DNA of 64,000 nucleotides from Epiperipatus broadwayi (GCA_028023455.1 JAQFVV010000028.1:1433501-1497500), one strand, 5' to 3'. Positions 35,993 through 48,560 are shown, counted from the stretch's first letter. Notes: a model not told the origin generated them from the sequence alone. Numbers and translations: made by a program.

Positions 35993-36290
35993 AATAGTCT
36001 CATGGATTTAATGTTATGACCTAAGATTCATAGTTTCTGGGTCACAGCTATATTAGATGATTTTTGTTCTGTCTATTTGTTTAATGTTGTTGTTACCTAA
36101 GATTCATAATAGACACAGTTGTAGTGATAATCTCTATCTATCTGTTTGTTTCAATGGTTACAATATATGTATATATATATATAGATATAGATATTGGTCT
36201 TATATCACATTTTGTTTTCTGAGTTATAATTTGTAATTAATATGTGTATGGTTTATTCTAACAGATTTAAATTTTACATTAGTATCTTTA
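34146..36290. other. AT-rich intergenic stretch with (CTAT)n at 35,922-35,991
   Basis: No gene recognised. A ~70-bp CTAT microsatellite creates the frame at 35,828-36,019. Confidence 0.5.
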
Positions 36291-36309
36291 ACACACATTT
36301 GTTTGGTTA

Positions 36310-36440
36310 TATATATATATACAGAATTCTATAAAAAAGCTTTTATATTTCAACCAGCATGAAAAACAGTCTGCTGGTTGAAATATAAAAGCTTTTTTAT
36401 AGAAGTAATTCTGTGTTTTTATTATATATATATATATTAG
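36310..36440. repeat. Long hairpin with HHR-like loop remnant
   Basis: Arms acagaattctataaaaaagc and tttatatttcaaccagca (36,321-36,359) pair with tgctggttgaaatataaa and agcttttttatag...aattctgt (36,372-36,414). The 10-12-nt loop reads tgaaaaacagtc. This resembles a hammerhead from which CUGANGA and helix II were deleted, leaving GAAA-(A)AC-GUC inside an extended helix I. Confidence 0.55.
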
Positions 36441-36724
36441 CACGCTCTTAATTTTATATATATATATATTAAGTACACAACTTGAAGTATATATGCAAAT
36501 TAAACAGAAGACAGTCTCCAAAAACTAAAAATATGCTCATTAATCAACCCAAAAATAAAGAAGAAAATAGGTGGATCACTTTTATTCAGCTTTGATGTTA
36601 TTGAAGCAAACCCTTGTTGATGATGCTGGAGATAAAGTGTTCAATTTATTTAATAGCCATATTTTAAATATGACATAGATTACTCTGATTACAAGATAAA
36701 GAGGTACATTTATTTTTAAAGACA

Positions 36725-37075
36725 TTATAATACCAGTTTCATCATTTTCAACCATTATCAATCCACTACAGTATGAAGGTCTCCCCCAAGTTCAATCCAT
36801 CTTCTCTGATATCTAGTTTCTCTTTTTCAACATTGGTCTAACACACTTCTGTATTTCACCCAACATCCTACATGTAGGTCCTTCACAATTTTTTGGAATC
36901 CAGTTTAAGATTTCAACTTTCTTTTCATTATTATCTTTTTCAATATGTCCATACTAACTTTACTTCAGTCTCTTAATTCTTTCAATCATGTCAATAACAC
37001 CTGTTTGTTCTCTCTCCCACGTATTTTGCATTAGATCTCTTCTTGTTACTCTTAATATGATTTTTATTAGGTACA
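36725..37075 (-). pseudogene. RTE-type LINE 3' fragment
   Basis: The minus strand matches the 3' part of the RTE copy at 63.2-63.6 kb: blocks ggattgaacttgg, ggagaccttcat, aggacctacatg and gtaacaagaagagatc, ending at the usual gat-rich tail. Frames are broken. Confidence 0.65.
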
Positions 37076-40000
37076 GCTGAAAAAGGAAAAAGGATAGTAA
37101 TTATTTTGTGTTTTTTTTTAATGGAATATTATTTAAAAAACAAAACAAAAAGAGAATAAGTTCTTCATCTCTGAAGAAATTGTTTTTTTTCTTCCAATTG
37201 GTATATATATATATATAAATTTTCAATATCCAAAATTATTTTTAATGATTATTTTTTGCTTCTAGTTATCTATTTTTTACATGATTAGTGTATGTGACTG
37301 ATTTCATCACAAAATTATATTTTAAGATGCTACTCATGATATCGTAGCTAGTTCATACATAACAGTATTAGCAATATACAAGTGTGAATAAATCTGTATG
37401 GGCATCTACATAGTTCTCTGTAGAATTATTTGGATAGGGCTAAGATCTAAAGAGCAATCTTTAAAGTTCCACATATTGCACTTTACTTTGTAGATTTGGT
37501 AATTATCTATTGTGACCATTATATTGATACCTGAAGATTCACAACATTGATCATGATCCACATTGATATAATGTCCTCAACAGTTTTCATTTGTTATTTT
37601 TATAATTATTTTTAGCATTGACATATGTGCATTCAAATGAAATATTGATGTTTTTTTGATATGTCTTAAGTTTGGCATTGATTAATTGATGATTAGCTGT
37701 TTTATAATGTACTTCTAATTTTAGATTGACCCTTGATGATTATTGCTTGTGATATCATAATTACCACATATATTGCATATAATTTACTGTAAGTGCTGAT
37801 TTTTTCTCATTGGCCTATGCTCTGTAAATCAGAGATTGTTTTTAGATGATAATTCATGCTCTAGATGAAGGTTGGCATCCTTTTAGCGGTATCATGCTGA
37901 ATCCTATATTACAATGCTATTCCACACGTCATCATAATTCTGCCAATCTTATTATATATAGTACTACAATTGGTCCAGTTATAATGGGCTTCAAAATTAT
38001 ATATTATATATTTTTGAAACTCATTATAAAACCAGTTCTTATATTATTGGTCATTTAATATTTAAAAATACATAAAATCTAATGTGATGAGTATGTTTTG
38101 TTAAATTATATTACATTGTGTCATGGAAAAAATTGATCTCGTTTGCACTTAAAAAATGTGCATTGTTTACAAAATTGCCGATTAATGTAATTCAGAATAG
38201 GTAAAGCACATTTAATTTTCAATAGTTTAATTTAAAAAGCCAATTAATGAACTTTTAAGAAAATAAAACAAGTCTTTTTCTTGCATTCATCAAAAATGTT
38301 TTAAAGAAAAATCAACTTGAAATTGGCAGTTTTTCACATATTCTTTTTTCTTTAAAACTATGGTCATTTGGAATTTTTCTATATGAGAAATTTATTTTAA
38401 TTACACAATAGAGATTTAAAAGAAAAAAACAATGATATTTAACTTCTTTGAGATCTGAATGATATTATATGGTCTTATGTATTTGTGAATTTTATTAATG
38501 CATTAACCAAACTATTACTAACTATAAACTTTTTTTTAAAAATAAACATGCCATAACTGAAAAGACATTATTATATAATTATGAATAGAAGTTTTTCAAA
38601 TGAATAAATCGATATACATATTCTGTCTGGAATATCAAAAGTCAATTTGCCACCAAAAAAAAAAATCCAGAAAAAATTAATCCTCCTTGGGAGGGGGGTA
38701 TTTCCACCACCACTTTAGTTCTTATCTTTATTGAAAATAGCAAAGATCAAGAGTATGTTTATTTTACAAAATAATTAGTAAATTAAACAGAATCATGGTT
38801 TCCATTTGCATGTGAGTCACATACACAAAATGCAAGTGATGGTTTAAATGTGTGAACTTTAATTAAAATGTAATTTTTTACTATTTCACTTCAATCAGAG
38901 GGCCATTGATAATTGTTAAGTGTGCAATGCTTGGCACATATGCCCTAGGTTGATGACCCTTGCTTTAGATGATGACCTTTTCCATCAATACTAATCAACT
39001 TCATGTCTATACAACATATAGGTATGCATATGTATTTTGAAAGTCATATATACATTATTATAAAGAGATAATTACTGGAAATGCAAATACAGTGAGGTTT
39101 ATTATGAAAAAAAAAACACATATGTAGAATTTGAAGATCTTATATTTATTGCTCAAATATAAACTCAGAACCAATGTTCTTTATGCAAAACAATATTTAT
39201 CTAATGTGTATTGTTTACTAATTCTTCTATACTTTTTTATTTGTTTCTTAATTTGGCAATACTCATGTATATTATAAGTTAATGAGAAATATGGTTCAGC
39301 TTCAGGGATTGTCAATTAGTAGTAATTGATAGTTCTTCAACAACAGCAATGATTAAAGTATTTCTGTTTACATGGATATGATCTGTTCATTTCTATTCTT
39401 TATTATATTAACCATCCATGGAAATATTTAAATCAATATACATATTCTTTTACAAAAGACATGTACACAGTGACCCAATGAAAAGATAACTGGTAACTGG
39501 TTTTCTCTCCAAGCTGCCTGCAGTGCCCTCTCTCAATCAATGCATGTATTATATAGTGACATAATTTGTCTATTTACCTCAAAAATTCTAAGGTGATAAT
39601 ATGTTTGGATCATGAATCATTTATAACAGTGTGTTTCATATCTTAACTCATAGTACCATTAAGTTTTGTTTTTATATGTACAAAACTACTATTGGAAAAC
39701 ATTTAAAATGATTCACATTGCATATGTCAATGGAGTCATGAGTTACAAAAATGTTTTCATGTGATTTTCAAGATTTTGTGACTGCAGCAAAAGCAGTGAA
39801 AATAATATATGAAGGCCCAAAACATATTGTCATATTTCATGTGGTAATTGTGAACCAGTGAAGGCCCAAAACATATTGCCATATTTCATGTGGTAATTGT
39901 GAACCAGTGATGTTAGTAACCTAAAATTTTGTGATGAATATCTAAATTATATCATTATGCAACATAAAACATTGGGTGAGAGACAGTACTGTAGGCAGAT

Positions 40001-40395
40001 TAAAAAAAGAACCAGCTATCTTTTTACTGGAACATATTGTGTATATACAGTTATAAAAATGTAAAAGGACTTAAACTTGTTTTTAAAACAATTCAATTTT
40101 AAAATAACAACTAATGATCACTCAGGAAACAAAATAATCTTTAGGCACCAATGAGCTGACACAACACAATAGATCTGTTTAATTACATAGACACTATAAC
40201 TCTTCAATGAGATATTTTATCATGATTAATAATTGAAAACCATCTATTTATATAGAGGAGAATAATCAATATTTTACTACAAAGGAAAAACAGGCTTTTT
40301 ATAATTTTCCCACAGAAATAGTATAATGATGAGACAGTATTTTATTATGAAAGGGGGGGGGTATGCAGAGGCTTCAGATACCATAATGAAATACA
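37076..40395. other. AT-rich intergenic stretch
   Basis: No gene recognised. Contains a 49-bp tandem duplication at 39,811-39,908. Confidence 0.45.
39811..39908. repeat. 49-bp tandem duplication
   Basis: The unit starting gaaggcccaaaacatattg and ending ttgtgaaccagt occurs twice in direct tandem with a single difference. Confidence 0.9.
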
Positions 40396-40740
40396 GAGAA
40401 AGATATAATGAGAGTGACTAGAATGGACTAAAAGAAACATGTATGGGTAGAAAAACCAATGAATTGAAATTGTTGAAAGAATTAGAAAAGAGAAATGAAG
40501 CTGGGCTGGACATTGTGCTAAAAGAGATGGCAATAGATGTCCAATTAAAGCTTAGAACATAATCCCAAGAGATTGCCTGAGACCTAGAAATAAACCATAT
40601 GTGAGGTGCACACATGAAATGATAAAGTTTTCTGGAGTAATTTGGAGAAAAGACGCTATGAACTAAAGAAACTGGATTAAACATAGGAAGACCTTGATCC
40701 TGCAATGAATTGAAAGAAAATGGTGATGATGTTGATGAAT
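40395..40740 (+). pseudogene. RTE-type LINE 3' fragment
   Basis: Plus-strand blocks gctgggctggacattg, aatcccaagagattg, ttggagaaaagacgc and aagaccttgatcctgcaat, then a gatgatgttgatg tail, match the RTE 3' region. Frames are broken. The minus frames at 40,345-40,705 are antisense shadows. Confidence 0.7.
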
Positions 40741-41614
40741 AACTGCTATAAATATCAGCTATGTTTCATTCTGGTGTTATCAGAATGAAGGTTAAGTAAT
40801 CTATTGTAAAACAGGTTTATTGACTCCTAAGAGTTTTACGATAAATTACAATGAATATACAGCATTGATAAAGCACTTAAACTATAGCAATAATAGCTAT
40901 CATTGTTTTTGACCCACATCGCATTAAATTTATTATAGTTAAAGTAGCACTTATTTAGCTTTCATAAGCATTACAAATAATATTAATTTTCAGTTCCATT
41001 ATCAGAAGACTTTCATGTTTTTTTCCTAAATGAGATGAAGGGGGGGGGGTGTTAGTGGTGAGAGAATTACTTAAAAGTAGTTTTTGCTTTTAAAGATGTT
41101 TTAGCAATGTTGGCAAAAAATGTTATGCATGTAATAGAAAAGTTCTCCTATCTGAATGTTCAGAAATGCAATTGAGCTAATCTTTCATTTAGATATTAGT
41201 ATTTTTAAACAAAGTCATTATTTTCAAATTATTTTTAGACCGCCCACCCCTTCTCCCACTTTTCGTTAAATCTCAGATTTAAAACTTTTTTTTTTTATAA
41301 AAAAATAATAAGTTCCATTAATACACTTTTTATGTAAAATTTATTTTGCCTTAAGAGCAATGCAATATTATCAAACAATTTTGTTGCTATGACAACTAAA
41401 TGTGTAAAAGTCATTTTAGCATTTAATCAAAATTGTAATATATATATATATAAGCATTTTAAAATGTCTGTGCATTGCAAGAACAAAGAAAAAGTTTATA
41501 TCTTATTGATAAATTTATATATAGAAAAAAATAAATCTAATATTGGAAACAGAATAATTGTTAAGTACCATTACGACTATAGTTATAATTAATTATATTA
41601 AAAAATTTGGTTTA

Positions 41615-42030
41615 AGTAACATTATTACTTCTTTGAGTGGTCTGAAGTCTCTGTATTGCTCTTCTATTAAGTGTCCAAGTCTCAGATCAAGTATGGAGAG
41701 TAACAAGAAGAGATCGAAAACGCAATATATGGGTAAGAGAACAAACACGTGTTACTGACCTCATTAAAAAATAAAAAGACTGAAATGAAATTGGGCTGAC
41801 ATATTGCTAGAAGAGATGATAGTAGATAGACAATTGAAATCTTAAACTAGATTCCAAGAGATTGTAAAAGACCCAGAAAGAGACCACATGTGAGATGGAT
41901 GGATGAAATAAGAAGATGTGCAGGGGTGATGTGGAGAAAAGAAGCTAAAGATTGGAGAAGATGGATTGAACTTGGAGATACCTTCATCCTGCAGTGCATT
42001 GATAATGGTTGATGATGATGATGATGATAT
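41615..42030 (+). pseudogene. RTE-type LINE 3' fragment with inverted 5' end
   Basis: 41,690-42,030 is direct and encodes, with frame breaks, the RTE C-terminus (RKRPHVRWMDEIRRCAG-, WIELGDTFILQ-), followed by (GAT)n. 41,620-41,686 is the inverted complement of the segment that normally precedes it (cttggacacttaat...cactcaaagaag, as at 63,208-63,257). This is a 5' inversion junction typical of twin priming. Confidence 0.75.
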
Positions 42031-42600
42031 TAGTTTAATTCACTATTATATATATATATATATCGTTTTATATGTAGAATGCCATTAATATAGTCTGACA
42101 TCACATCCCACAAAAACAATATTCCTGATTTTAATGTAGTGGTAGGGTAGTGTACTTTATAACTGAAATTCCAAGGACCATAGCATAGCTATTTAATTCA
42201 GTGTTCTGGAATCATGCAACCTTTGATTATTTCACCACTTAAAACAAAATTACAAAGGAAGTTTTTAAAATTTTAAGATATAACTGGATTTCATTATTTA
42301 ACATAAATTATAATTTACATAAATAACATTTTATGTTTAATTTCAAATACATGTTTGTTAAAAAAGTGATTAACACAATTCATTAATAAATTAGTATGTC
42401 TGCACACATTTGAAGATTTAAAAACAATTGCTGATTAATAAATACGTAAATTATTAAGTCTAATTAACATACTTTTTTTATTTATTTCAAGATTTTGATT
42501 CCCCTCCCCAACAAAATAGTAAAAAAAAACCTAAATAATTATATATTGCTAATGATTTCAACACAATTGAAATTAAATAACTATATTAAACAAAAAATAT
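42031..42600. other. AT-rich stretch
   Basis: Nothing recognised beyond a short (TA)n near 42,050. Confidence 0.45.
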
Positions 42601-42607
42601 TTTCTTT

Positions 42608-42735
42608 ATTATTATTATTATTTTCATATGTCATAGCATTGGCTGGGATGTGAACCCACAACTGTCTGCAACCAACTACTTGCTTGCAAAGCTGTTGCGA
42701 TAACCTCTCAGCTAACAACGCTTGACTATTTTCGT
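42608..42735 (-). mobile_element. tRNA-derived SINE, minus strand
   Basis: Minus strand: GTCAAGCGTTGTTAGCTGAG (A-box region), GCAAGCAAGTAGTTGGTTGC, B box GTGGGTTCACATCCC, end CTATGACATATGAAAA, then an (AAT)n tail. Collinear with the SINE at 1641-1756. The 67-residue minus frame is incidental. Confidence 0.75.
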
Positions 42736-42739
42736 TATT

Positions 42740-43440
42740 ATTAAACTGGTTTTTTCCATATATTAGGAACTTTTCAAAATACATTTTTCTAATACAATCA
42801 CATGACTCTCAATATAGGGCAAAAAGTGGTTCAATTGTAAAGAAAATATTTATTTTTATATAGTTGTTTAACTTTAATTGTGTCTAAATGATTATTAATT
42901 ATTTGGAAACAACATTGTAAAACAAATTTATGTTTGACCATTGTTAAGAATAATTATGTATTAGACAATTTCCTTAATATAGGATTAAGTCATCTACACA
43001 TGGGAGATTTATATTCCGCTTGGTGATACTTCTTGGCATTTTTTAATTTTTTATTTTAGTATTAGATTTATTATTGTATATCAGAATTCAATAAATTGAA
43101 TTTGATTTGGTAGAAATATATGTTTACAAATGAAAAACATAGTAAAAATTTGTACTTTAACATCGCAAATATTAGAAAATAAATTCATAATGGAAGAAAG
43201 GGTATTTTTGTCATTCAATGATCATCTGAAAAATAAATATGTAATCTTATGAAAGGATATTTTTGTCAATCAATGGTCATTAAAAAAACAGTCTAAATCT
43301 AAATGATTCCAAAAAATAACGAAAATCTTCTTTGAAAGAAATTTATTTTTAAAACGCAAATAAATAAATGTTAAATCTCTGATAAATCTATCAAATTCTG
43401 CTTTCAAATATTAAAATTGCTTTATAATTTTAGAATACCT
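42740..43440. other. AT-rich stretch
   Basis: Nothing recognised. Confidence 0.45.
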
Positions 43441-43447
43441 GAAAAGA

Positions 43448-43860
43448 ACTTAATTCAGGGGTCCCCAACCTTTTTGCACTTAAGAGCACATTCTATAATA
43501 CTCGCCAGGTGGCGGGCACCATTTATTTTTTCAACCAGATGGCGTGCACAATTTATTTTTTCAATGTAAATTTATAGTTGAATATTGTTAATAATACACA
43601 TAATGTACAAAAAATATTTATTTCAAAAATAAAATTTTAACATATAATTAACGTTTATATTTTTACGCTGTAAAAGTATCATATGCCCTACAATTTGATT
43701 ACAATATAATACAATAATTTATAAGAAATTTTAAAAACTAAATTTATTTGTATCAGATAAATAATTTTTTATTGTGTTCGGATAATGGCGGGCACACATA
43801 AAATGGTCTGCGAGCACCATGGTGCCCATGAGAATAGGGTTGGGGACCCCTGCCTTAATT
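43448..43860. mobile_element. hAT-type MITE with 8-bp TSD
   Basis: A 397-bp insert (43,456-43,852) with terminal inverted repeats CAGGGGTCCCCAACC at both ends, flanked by ACTTAATT (43,448-43,455) and CCTTAATT (43,853-43,860): an 8-bp TSD with one mismatch. The CAGGGGTCCCCAACC terminus and 8-bp duplication are characteristic of hAT elements. The interior is AT-rich without coding capacity. Confidence 0.9.
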
Positions 43861-44449
43861 CAATGGTACTAATGGCATTTAGTGATCGCTTTCACAGGTT
43901 GTGATGATCATATTGACTGCCATTTTTGTTGTGGTAGAATTTATTAATTTCTATTTTTAAAAGTAAAAGTGGAATCATATATTCCTTTGATTTTTAATAA
44001 TTATTACACAATTTGTGAAAAAATAATCATAAATCTTAATAAACTTTATTAGAAGATCAAGTTTTTAGTTATATTAAAAATTCCTCAAAGTTGTCTTGCA
44101 AATGATCTTGAAACAGATTACAAACATTTAAATCCATCAGATATGTGGAAGCCAGATTAAAATATTTTAGCCTTGGTACTTATTCAGTTATACTGATCCT
44201 TTTAGATTTTTAAAATTAAAAATTTAATATTTGAAAGTACATGGTTTTGTTGGTTTTTAAAAAATAATTAGCAAAAGATGTCAATAGTTGATTGTACAAA
44301 TCTGATTTAAGGGAACACAACAATAGTGATTTTTCTAAACAAAAACTTTGATATCACTTTCACAGAAACAGAACACATGTAGTAGAAAATACAATATTCT
44401 GCAAAAGTATTAATAATTATTCATTTACCTATAAACTTTCACTGGCTCA
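43861..44449. other. AT-rich stretch
   Basis: Nothing recognised. Confidence 0.45.
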
Positions 44450-44775
44450 GTTAAATATATGTTAAACCACTAAACATCACATGATCACCATTTCTTATGC
44501 TAGCACATAATTGTTATTAACACAGGCAAAACTCTCCACACGGTAGTGCCACTCAATACCAACCAGAGTAAACAATGGATGCCAGAAGGCTTGTGCATAA
44601 AATCCCCATCTAGTGCCTACTCATCCAATATTCCCATAAGCCAGAAACTGGTCTGGGGAAATTGGATGAATAGGCGCTAGATGGGGATTTTATGCACAAG
44701 CTTTCTGGCATTCATTGTTTATTCTGGTTGGCACTACTGTATGGAGAGTTTTGCCTGTGTTAAATATATGTTAAA
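44450..44775. mobile_element. Foldback element with HHR remnant and 17-bp TSD
   Basis: GTTAAATATATGTTAAA occurs at 44,450-44,466 and 44,759-44,775. The 292-bp insert has ~105-bp inverted arms (44,519-44,628 and 44,660-44,760). The loop at 44,630-44,662 reads UUCCCA, UAAGCCA, GAAAC, UG, GUC, UGGGGAA. This is a family C-like hammerhead lacking CUGAUGA and half of helix II, with helix I extended into the long arms. Confidence 0.75.
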
Positions 44776-45389
44776 GAAAAAACAATAAAAAAGAATAAAG
44801 CTGAATTTTATGAAATAGTTAATGCGGAATTAATTAACATAGGAAAAATAAAAGTTAATTTTGTAGGTAATTTTACAATATTTATTAAAAACAAACAACC
44901 AACTCAAAGTGATATTTTAAAAGTTTTCTTATATTAAATGTTTCTCTAGAGCCTTTATATAAATAACAGAAGTGTCAATTTTATGTAATGTGTTAGATCA
45001 GAGTTGAAAGTCCGAAAAAAACTTTAAGTTATTTTCATCTTTCAGTACTTTGTTTTTGAAAAAAATTGAAAATATTGATAATAGTTTCTTTGTTATTGCA
45101 TTTTTCAAACTTTCTGTTTTTTTGACAATAAATAATCTGCTTTCAGAAATAGAACTTAGAAATATATGCCCTAAGAAGTTTTGTAAAATTCACAAATGAT
45201 GATTTTATTTAACATGTTAAATCTGATGAATTTTAAATCCCACACGTATGACTTTTGTATCAGTCTTTTCTAATTTTATCCAATTTTAGTTCTGTTAAAA
45301 TTTCCAAAACATACTACATTCATTGTAAGGAAAAGGTTAGAAGTATTTTTCCATAAGCTCTTCCGAAAGGGTGTGGGTGAGCAAAGTGA

Positions 45390-45765
45390 GTCCCAGAGAG
45401 TTGAGCATCAAAAATAACATGGGGCTGCACCTTATAGTAAATATATAAAATTTCTACTGACTGCTGTCTTAGACAGAAAAGCCTATTTGGTCTTAAATTC
45501 ACTATTCATGAATCTATAGTCCCAGATTCAATTCCCATGGTAGCACTATTAAAGGTCAGGCTAAAAACACTTGAAAAAGAGATGAGAATATTTCTTAAAA
45601 AGTTGTGTGACACACTATCCTGCATGCTATTATTATCAGTTGAATGAATTTCTAAAGTTTAAATGAAGTTTGAATTCTGGTAAAGGTACTTAAAAGCTAA
45701 TTTTATCAGATGAAAACAGTCAAAATGTTATCACCACAAACTTCTAAACACAAAATAAAAATTTA
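45390..45765 (+). repeat. Diverged PLE terminal region
   Basis: Collinear with 26,580-26,915: ttctactgactgctgtc (ttactacatactgttgcc in the PLE), a tRNA-like remnant with B box agattcaattccc, ggtcaggct, acttgaaaaagagatgag (hammerhead region), agttgtgtgacacactatcctg, cagttgaatgaatttc, and the leader end gttatcaccacaaacttct. An older copy, or one from a related PLE family. Confidence 0.6.
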
Positions 45766-45769
45766 AGTT

Positions 45770-47065
45770 ATTGTTAAGATTGTAAAAAGTTATGCGATAG
45801 TCGAATTTTAAAATAGATTAAATTTAATCACAAAATCTTACATAACATTATAGGAATAAATTGAAGTAGAAAAAAAACAAGAACATTTAAGATAAAAAGT
45901 TCAAGAAAAATAATAATCCGACAAATGTCATTTTTTTGACAACTATGATAATCCATGGTTATGTTAGCTAGGGGAGCCCCAACATTATTGCTGACAAAAT
46001 CAAGCAATAAAGCATCTTATATAATAACTGAATAATTAATTGGAAGGTATTCTTTTAATTTCTGACTTCTCATCAATATCAGTTTTGATGATAGTACGCA
46101 CACAGTTACACAGTTACGTATAAACTTAAAAACAACCAGATTAGAGCAGTATCTTACAAAAAATATAATGACAGCATTTTTATGAGACTATTGAAAAGCA
46201 GCTACTGAAAAGATGCATTTTCTAAAATAGTTTATAATAAATAAAACTAACTAGATAATTATTGTCAGGGAAGCTAGGTGATATTCAAGCACTTTATAGA
46301 TTCAATCCAGGGCACTATAGTTCTGCAATAATCTGACCAGAACATTTAAAATAAATTTCATGGATAAATATAGTTTTATTTTATTTTGAAATTTCTATTC
46401 TCCTTTTCTAATATTTTTAATAAACTGAAGCTATACATAACTTTAAAGTCTCAATCTATGTATGGTGAATATTTTTGTCTGTTCGCACGCATCTGAATTT
46501 GGATAAGAACAGCGTTCAAACAATAACATAACAATAGATAGTTAAATCTTATATGAGGAAGATTTACCTATATTGTTAAAAACATTATTTTATTAAAAAT
46601 TATTTTTTGTTTTTTTATTTATTTAAATGCGTTCCTGTCAAAGAAATTGCTATGTGGCGCAACAGAGTTATTAAATTTCATATAATGATTATTATTTTGT
46701 CAATAAATGCTCATGCAAAGATGAAAAGAAATCATTCAGTCTCAAGTTCCTCATTAAAATAATAACACTAAGTGCTTCCAGATGACATTAAAGTTACTCA
46801 ATATTAATAAAGATATCAATAAGCAGGAAACTATTTTGACAATTGTCAAAATAAGAACAATTTAGCACAATAGATTTGTGTATATATTAGAGAAAACATT
46901 GTGAAAATCAGTAACCATGCGGTGATGTTTTTTTTATATTGAAAGAATAATTAAAACAATATGAAATAAACTAAAATCAGCGTTTTTGAATAAGAAACAA
47001 AAAAAAAAATATTGAAGTGGCAATATTAGCAATCTAGAAAGTCAGAGAATTGCGATTATATTTTC
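45770..47065. other. AT-rich stretch
   Basis: No gene or element recognised. Confidence 0.45.
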
Positions 47066-47069
47066 AAAT

Positions 47070-47465
47070 CATCAGCATCATCATGATGTTCAATCATTAC
47101 AATTCACTGCAGAATCTTAATTCAGTTTTTTCTACACATTGCATCAGCAAATTTATTTCATACATCCAACTTATATATACATCCAACTTATATATAGCCT
47201 CTTTCTAAGATTTTTTACATTCCTTTTAAATCATTTTAAGGCTTCTTCCATCCCTCTATATCATCTTTCTAATCCCAGCTAAATTTCAGATTGTTCATTT
47301 TTCCAATGACGATCAAGCTGTTGTTCTGTAACTCACCTAGTTTGCTTTTAACTTTTTTAATTCCCAATGCAAATATCTTTATGTTCTGTCAAATACTCTG
47401 AAGTCTCTACATTAATCTCTATTAAATGTCCATGCCCCAGATCCATAAGCAAAAATTGATAAAAT
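47070..47465 (-). pseudogene. RTE-type LINE 3' relic
   Basis: The minus strand shows the order seen in other RTE tails (tctggggcatggacatttaa, gagacttcag, gaattaaaaaa, ttctgcagtgaattgtaatg, gatgatgatg) but is heavily diverged. Confidence 0.55.
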
Positions 47466-47631
47466 CTATTAATTTTTTTTCTTTTCAAATATATAAGTCA
47501 GGAGTGATAAACTGGCAGACCACGTGCTGGGTATTGCATATCCAACCTCAGACTTGATGATTTATTATAAAATCAACATTTCTAACATCTCTCAGGGATT
47601 AAAGCAGAAAATATTCAAACTTCTAAAAGTT

Positions 47632-48560
47632 TTATAACTGCTTTAATAATATTCATTAAGGCTGTAGCCTTAAGCACATGCATATAAAATGCGATGGTAG
47701 AGACCTCTACAGGTCTTAAAACCACAAGCTTACTCATTGGAAGAAAAGAGGGGAATTCTTCTTTACTTCAACCTACTTTATATTTAAATAGGTGAAGCTG
47801 AAGCGGTTCGATCTGAGAGTGTGAAGCTATTCAATACTTTACTAATTAAGTCCACATTTCTTATTACACATTAATACTCGTGAAATCTTTCGATTTACAA
47901 CGAGTCAATGGAAAGATTTTATACTGAGAAATCTATTACGATAATTTAAAGTTGTAATTATAAATTTATTTAAATGCACATTGATTATTGATTACGTAAT
48001 TAATATTCATTAAGGCTGTAGCCTCAAGCACATGCGTATAAAATGCGATAGTAGAGACCTCTACAGGTCTTAAAACCACAAGCTTACTCATTAGAAGAAA
48101 AGAGATCCCTACTATCGCATTTTATACGCTTGTGTTTTAGGCTACAGCCTTAATGAATATTATTTACGTAATCAATGTGCGTTTAAATAAATTTATAATT
48201 ACAACTTTAAATTATCATAATAGATTTCTCACTATAAAATCTTTCCATTGACTCGTTGTAAATCGAAAGATTTCACGAGTATTAATGTGTAATAAGAAAT
48301 GTGGACTTAATTAGTGAAGTATTGAATAGCTTCACACTCTCAGATCGACCCGCTTCAGCTTCACCTATTTAAATAGAAAGTAGCTTGAAGTAAAGAAGGA
48401 TTCCCCTCTTTTCTTCCAATGAGTAAGCTTGTGGTTTTAAGATCTGTAGAGGTCCCTACTATCGCATTTTATACGCATGTGCTTGAGGCTATAGCCTTAA
48501 TGAATATTATTTACGTAATCAATGTGCGTTTAAATAAATTTATAATTATAACTGCTTTAA
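47632..48560. mobile_element. Inverted dimeric repeat element with 15-bp TSD
   Basis: TTATAACTGCTTTAA at 47,632-47,646 and 48,546-48,560 brackets an 899-bp insert. The left half is a ~352-bp unit plus a repeated ~105-bp tail (starting cattaaggctgtagcct at about 47,656 and 48,008). The right half is the inverted complement of the same arrangement. The tail contains the small palindromes aaggctgtagcctt and gacctctacaggtc. A solo tail lies at 5962-6035. No hammerhead core is visible. Confidence 0.82.

Noticed and set aside
40345-40705. Minus-strand frames with hydrophobic stretches
   Set aside because: Antisense to an RTE LINE 3' fragment; the same happens at 63,294-63,620.
44517-44762. piggyBac-like MITE with TTAA target duplications
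   Set aside because: The palindrome ends at TTAA, but a longer 17-bp direct repeat lies outside it and the loop is a hammerhead remnant, which fits a PLE-type insertion better.
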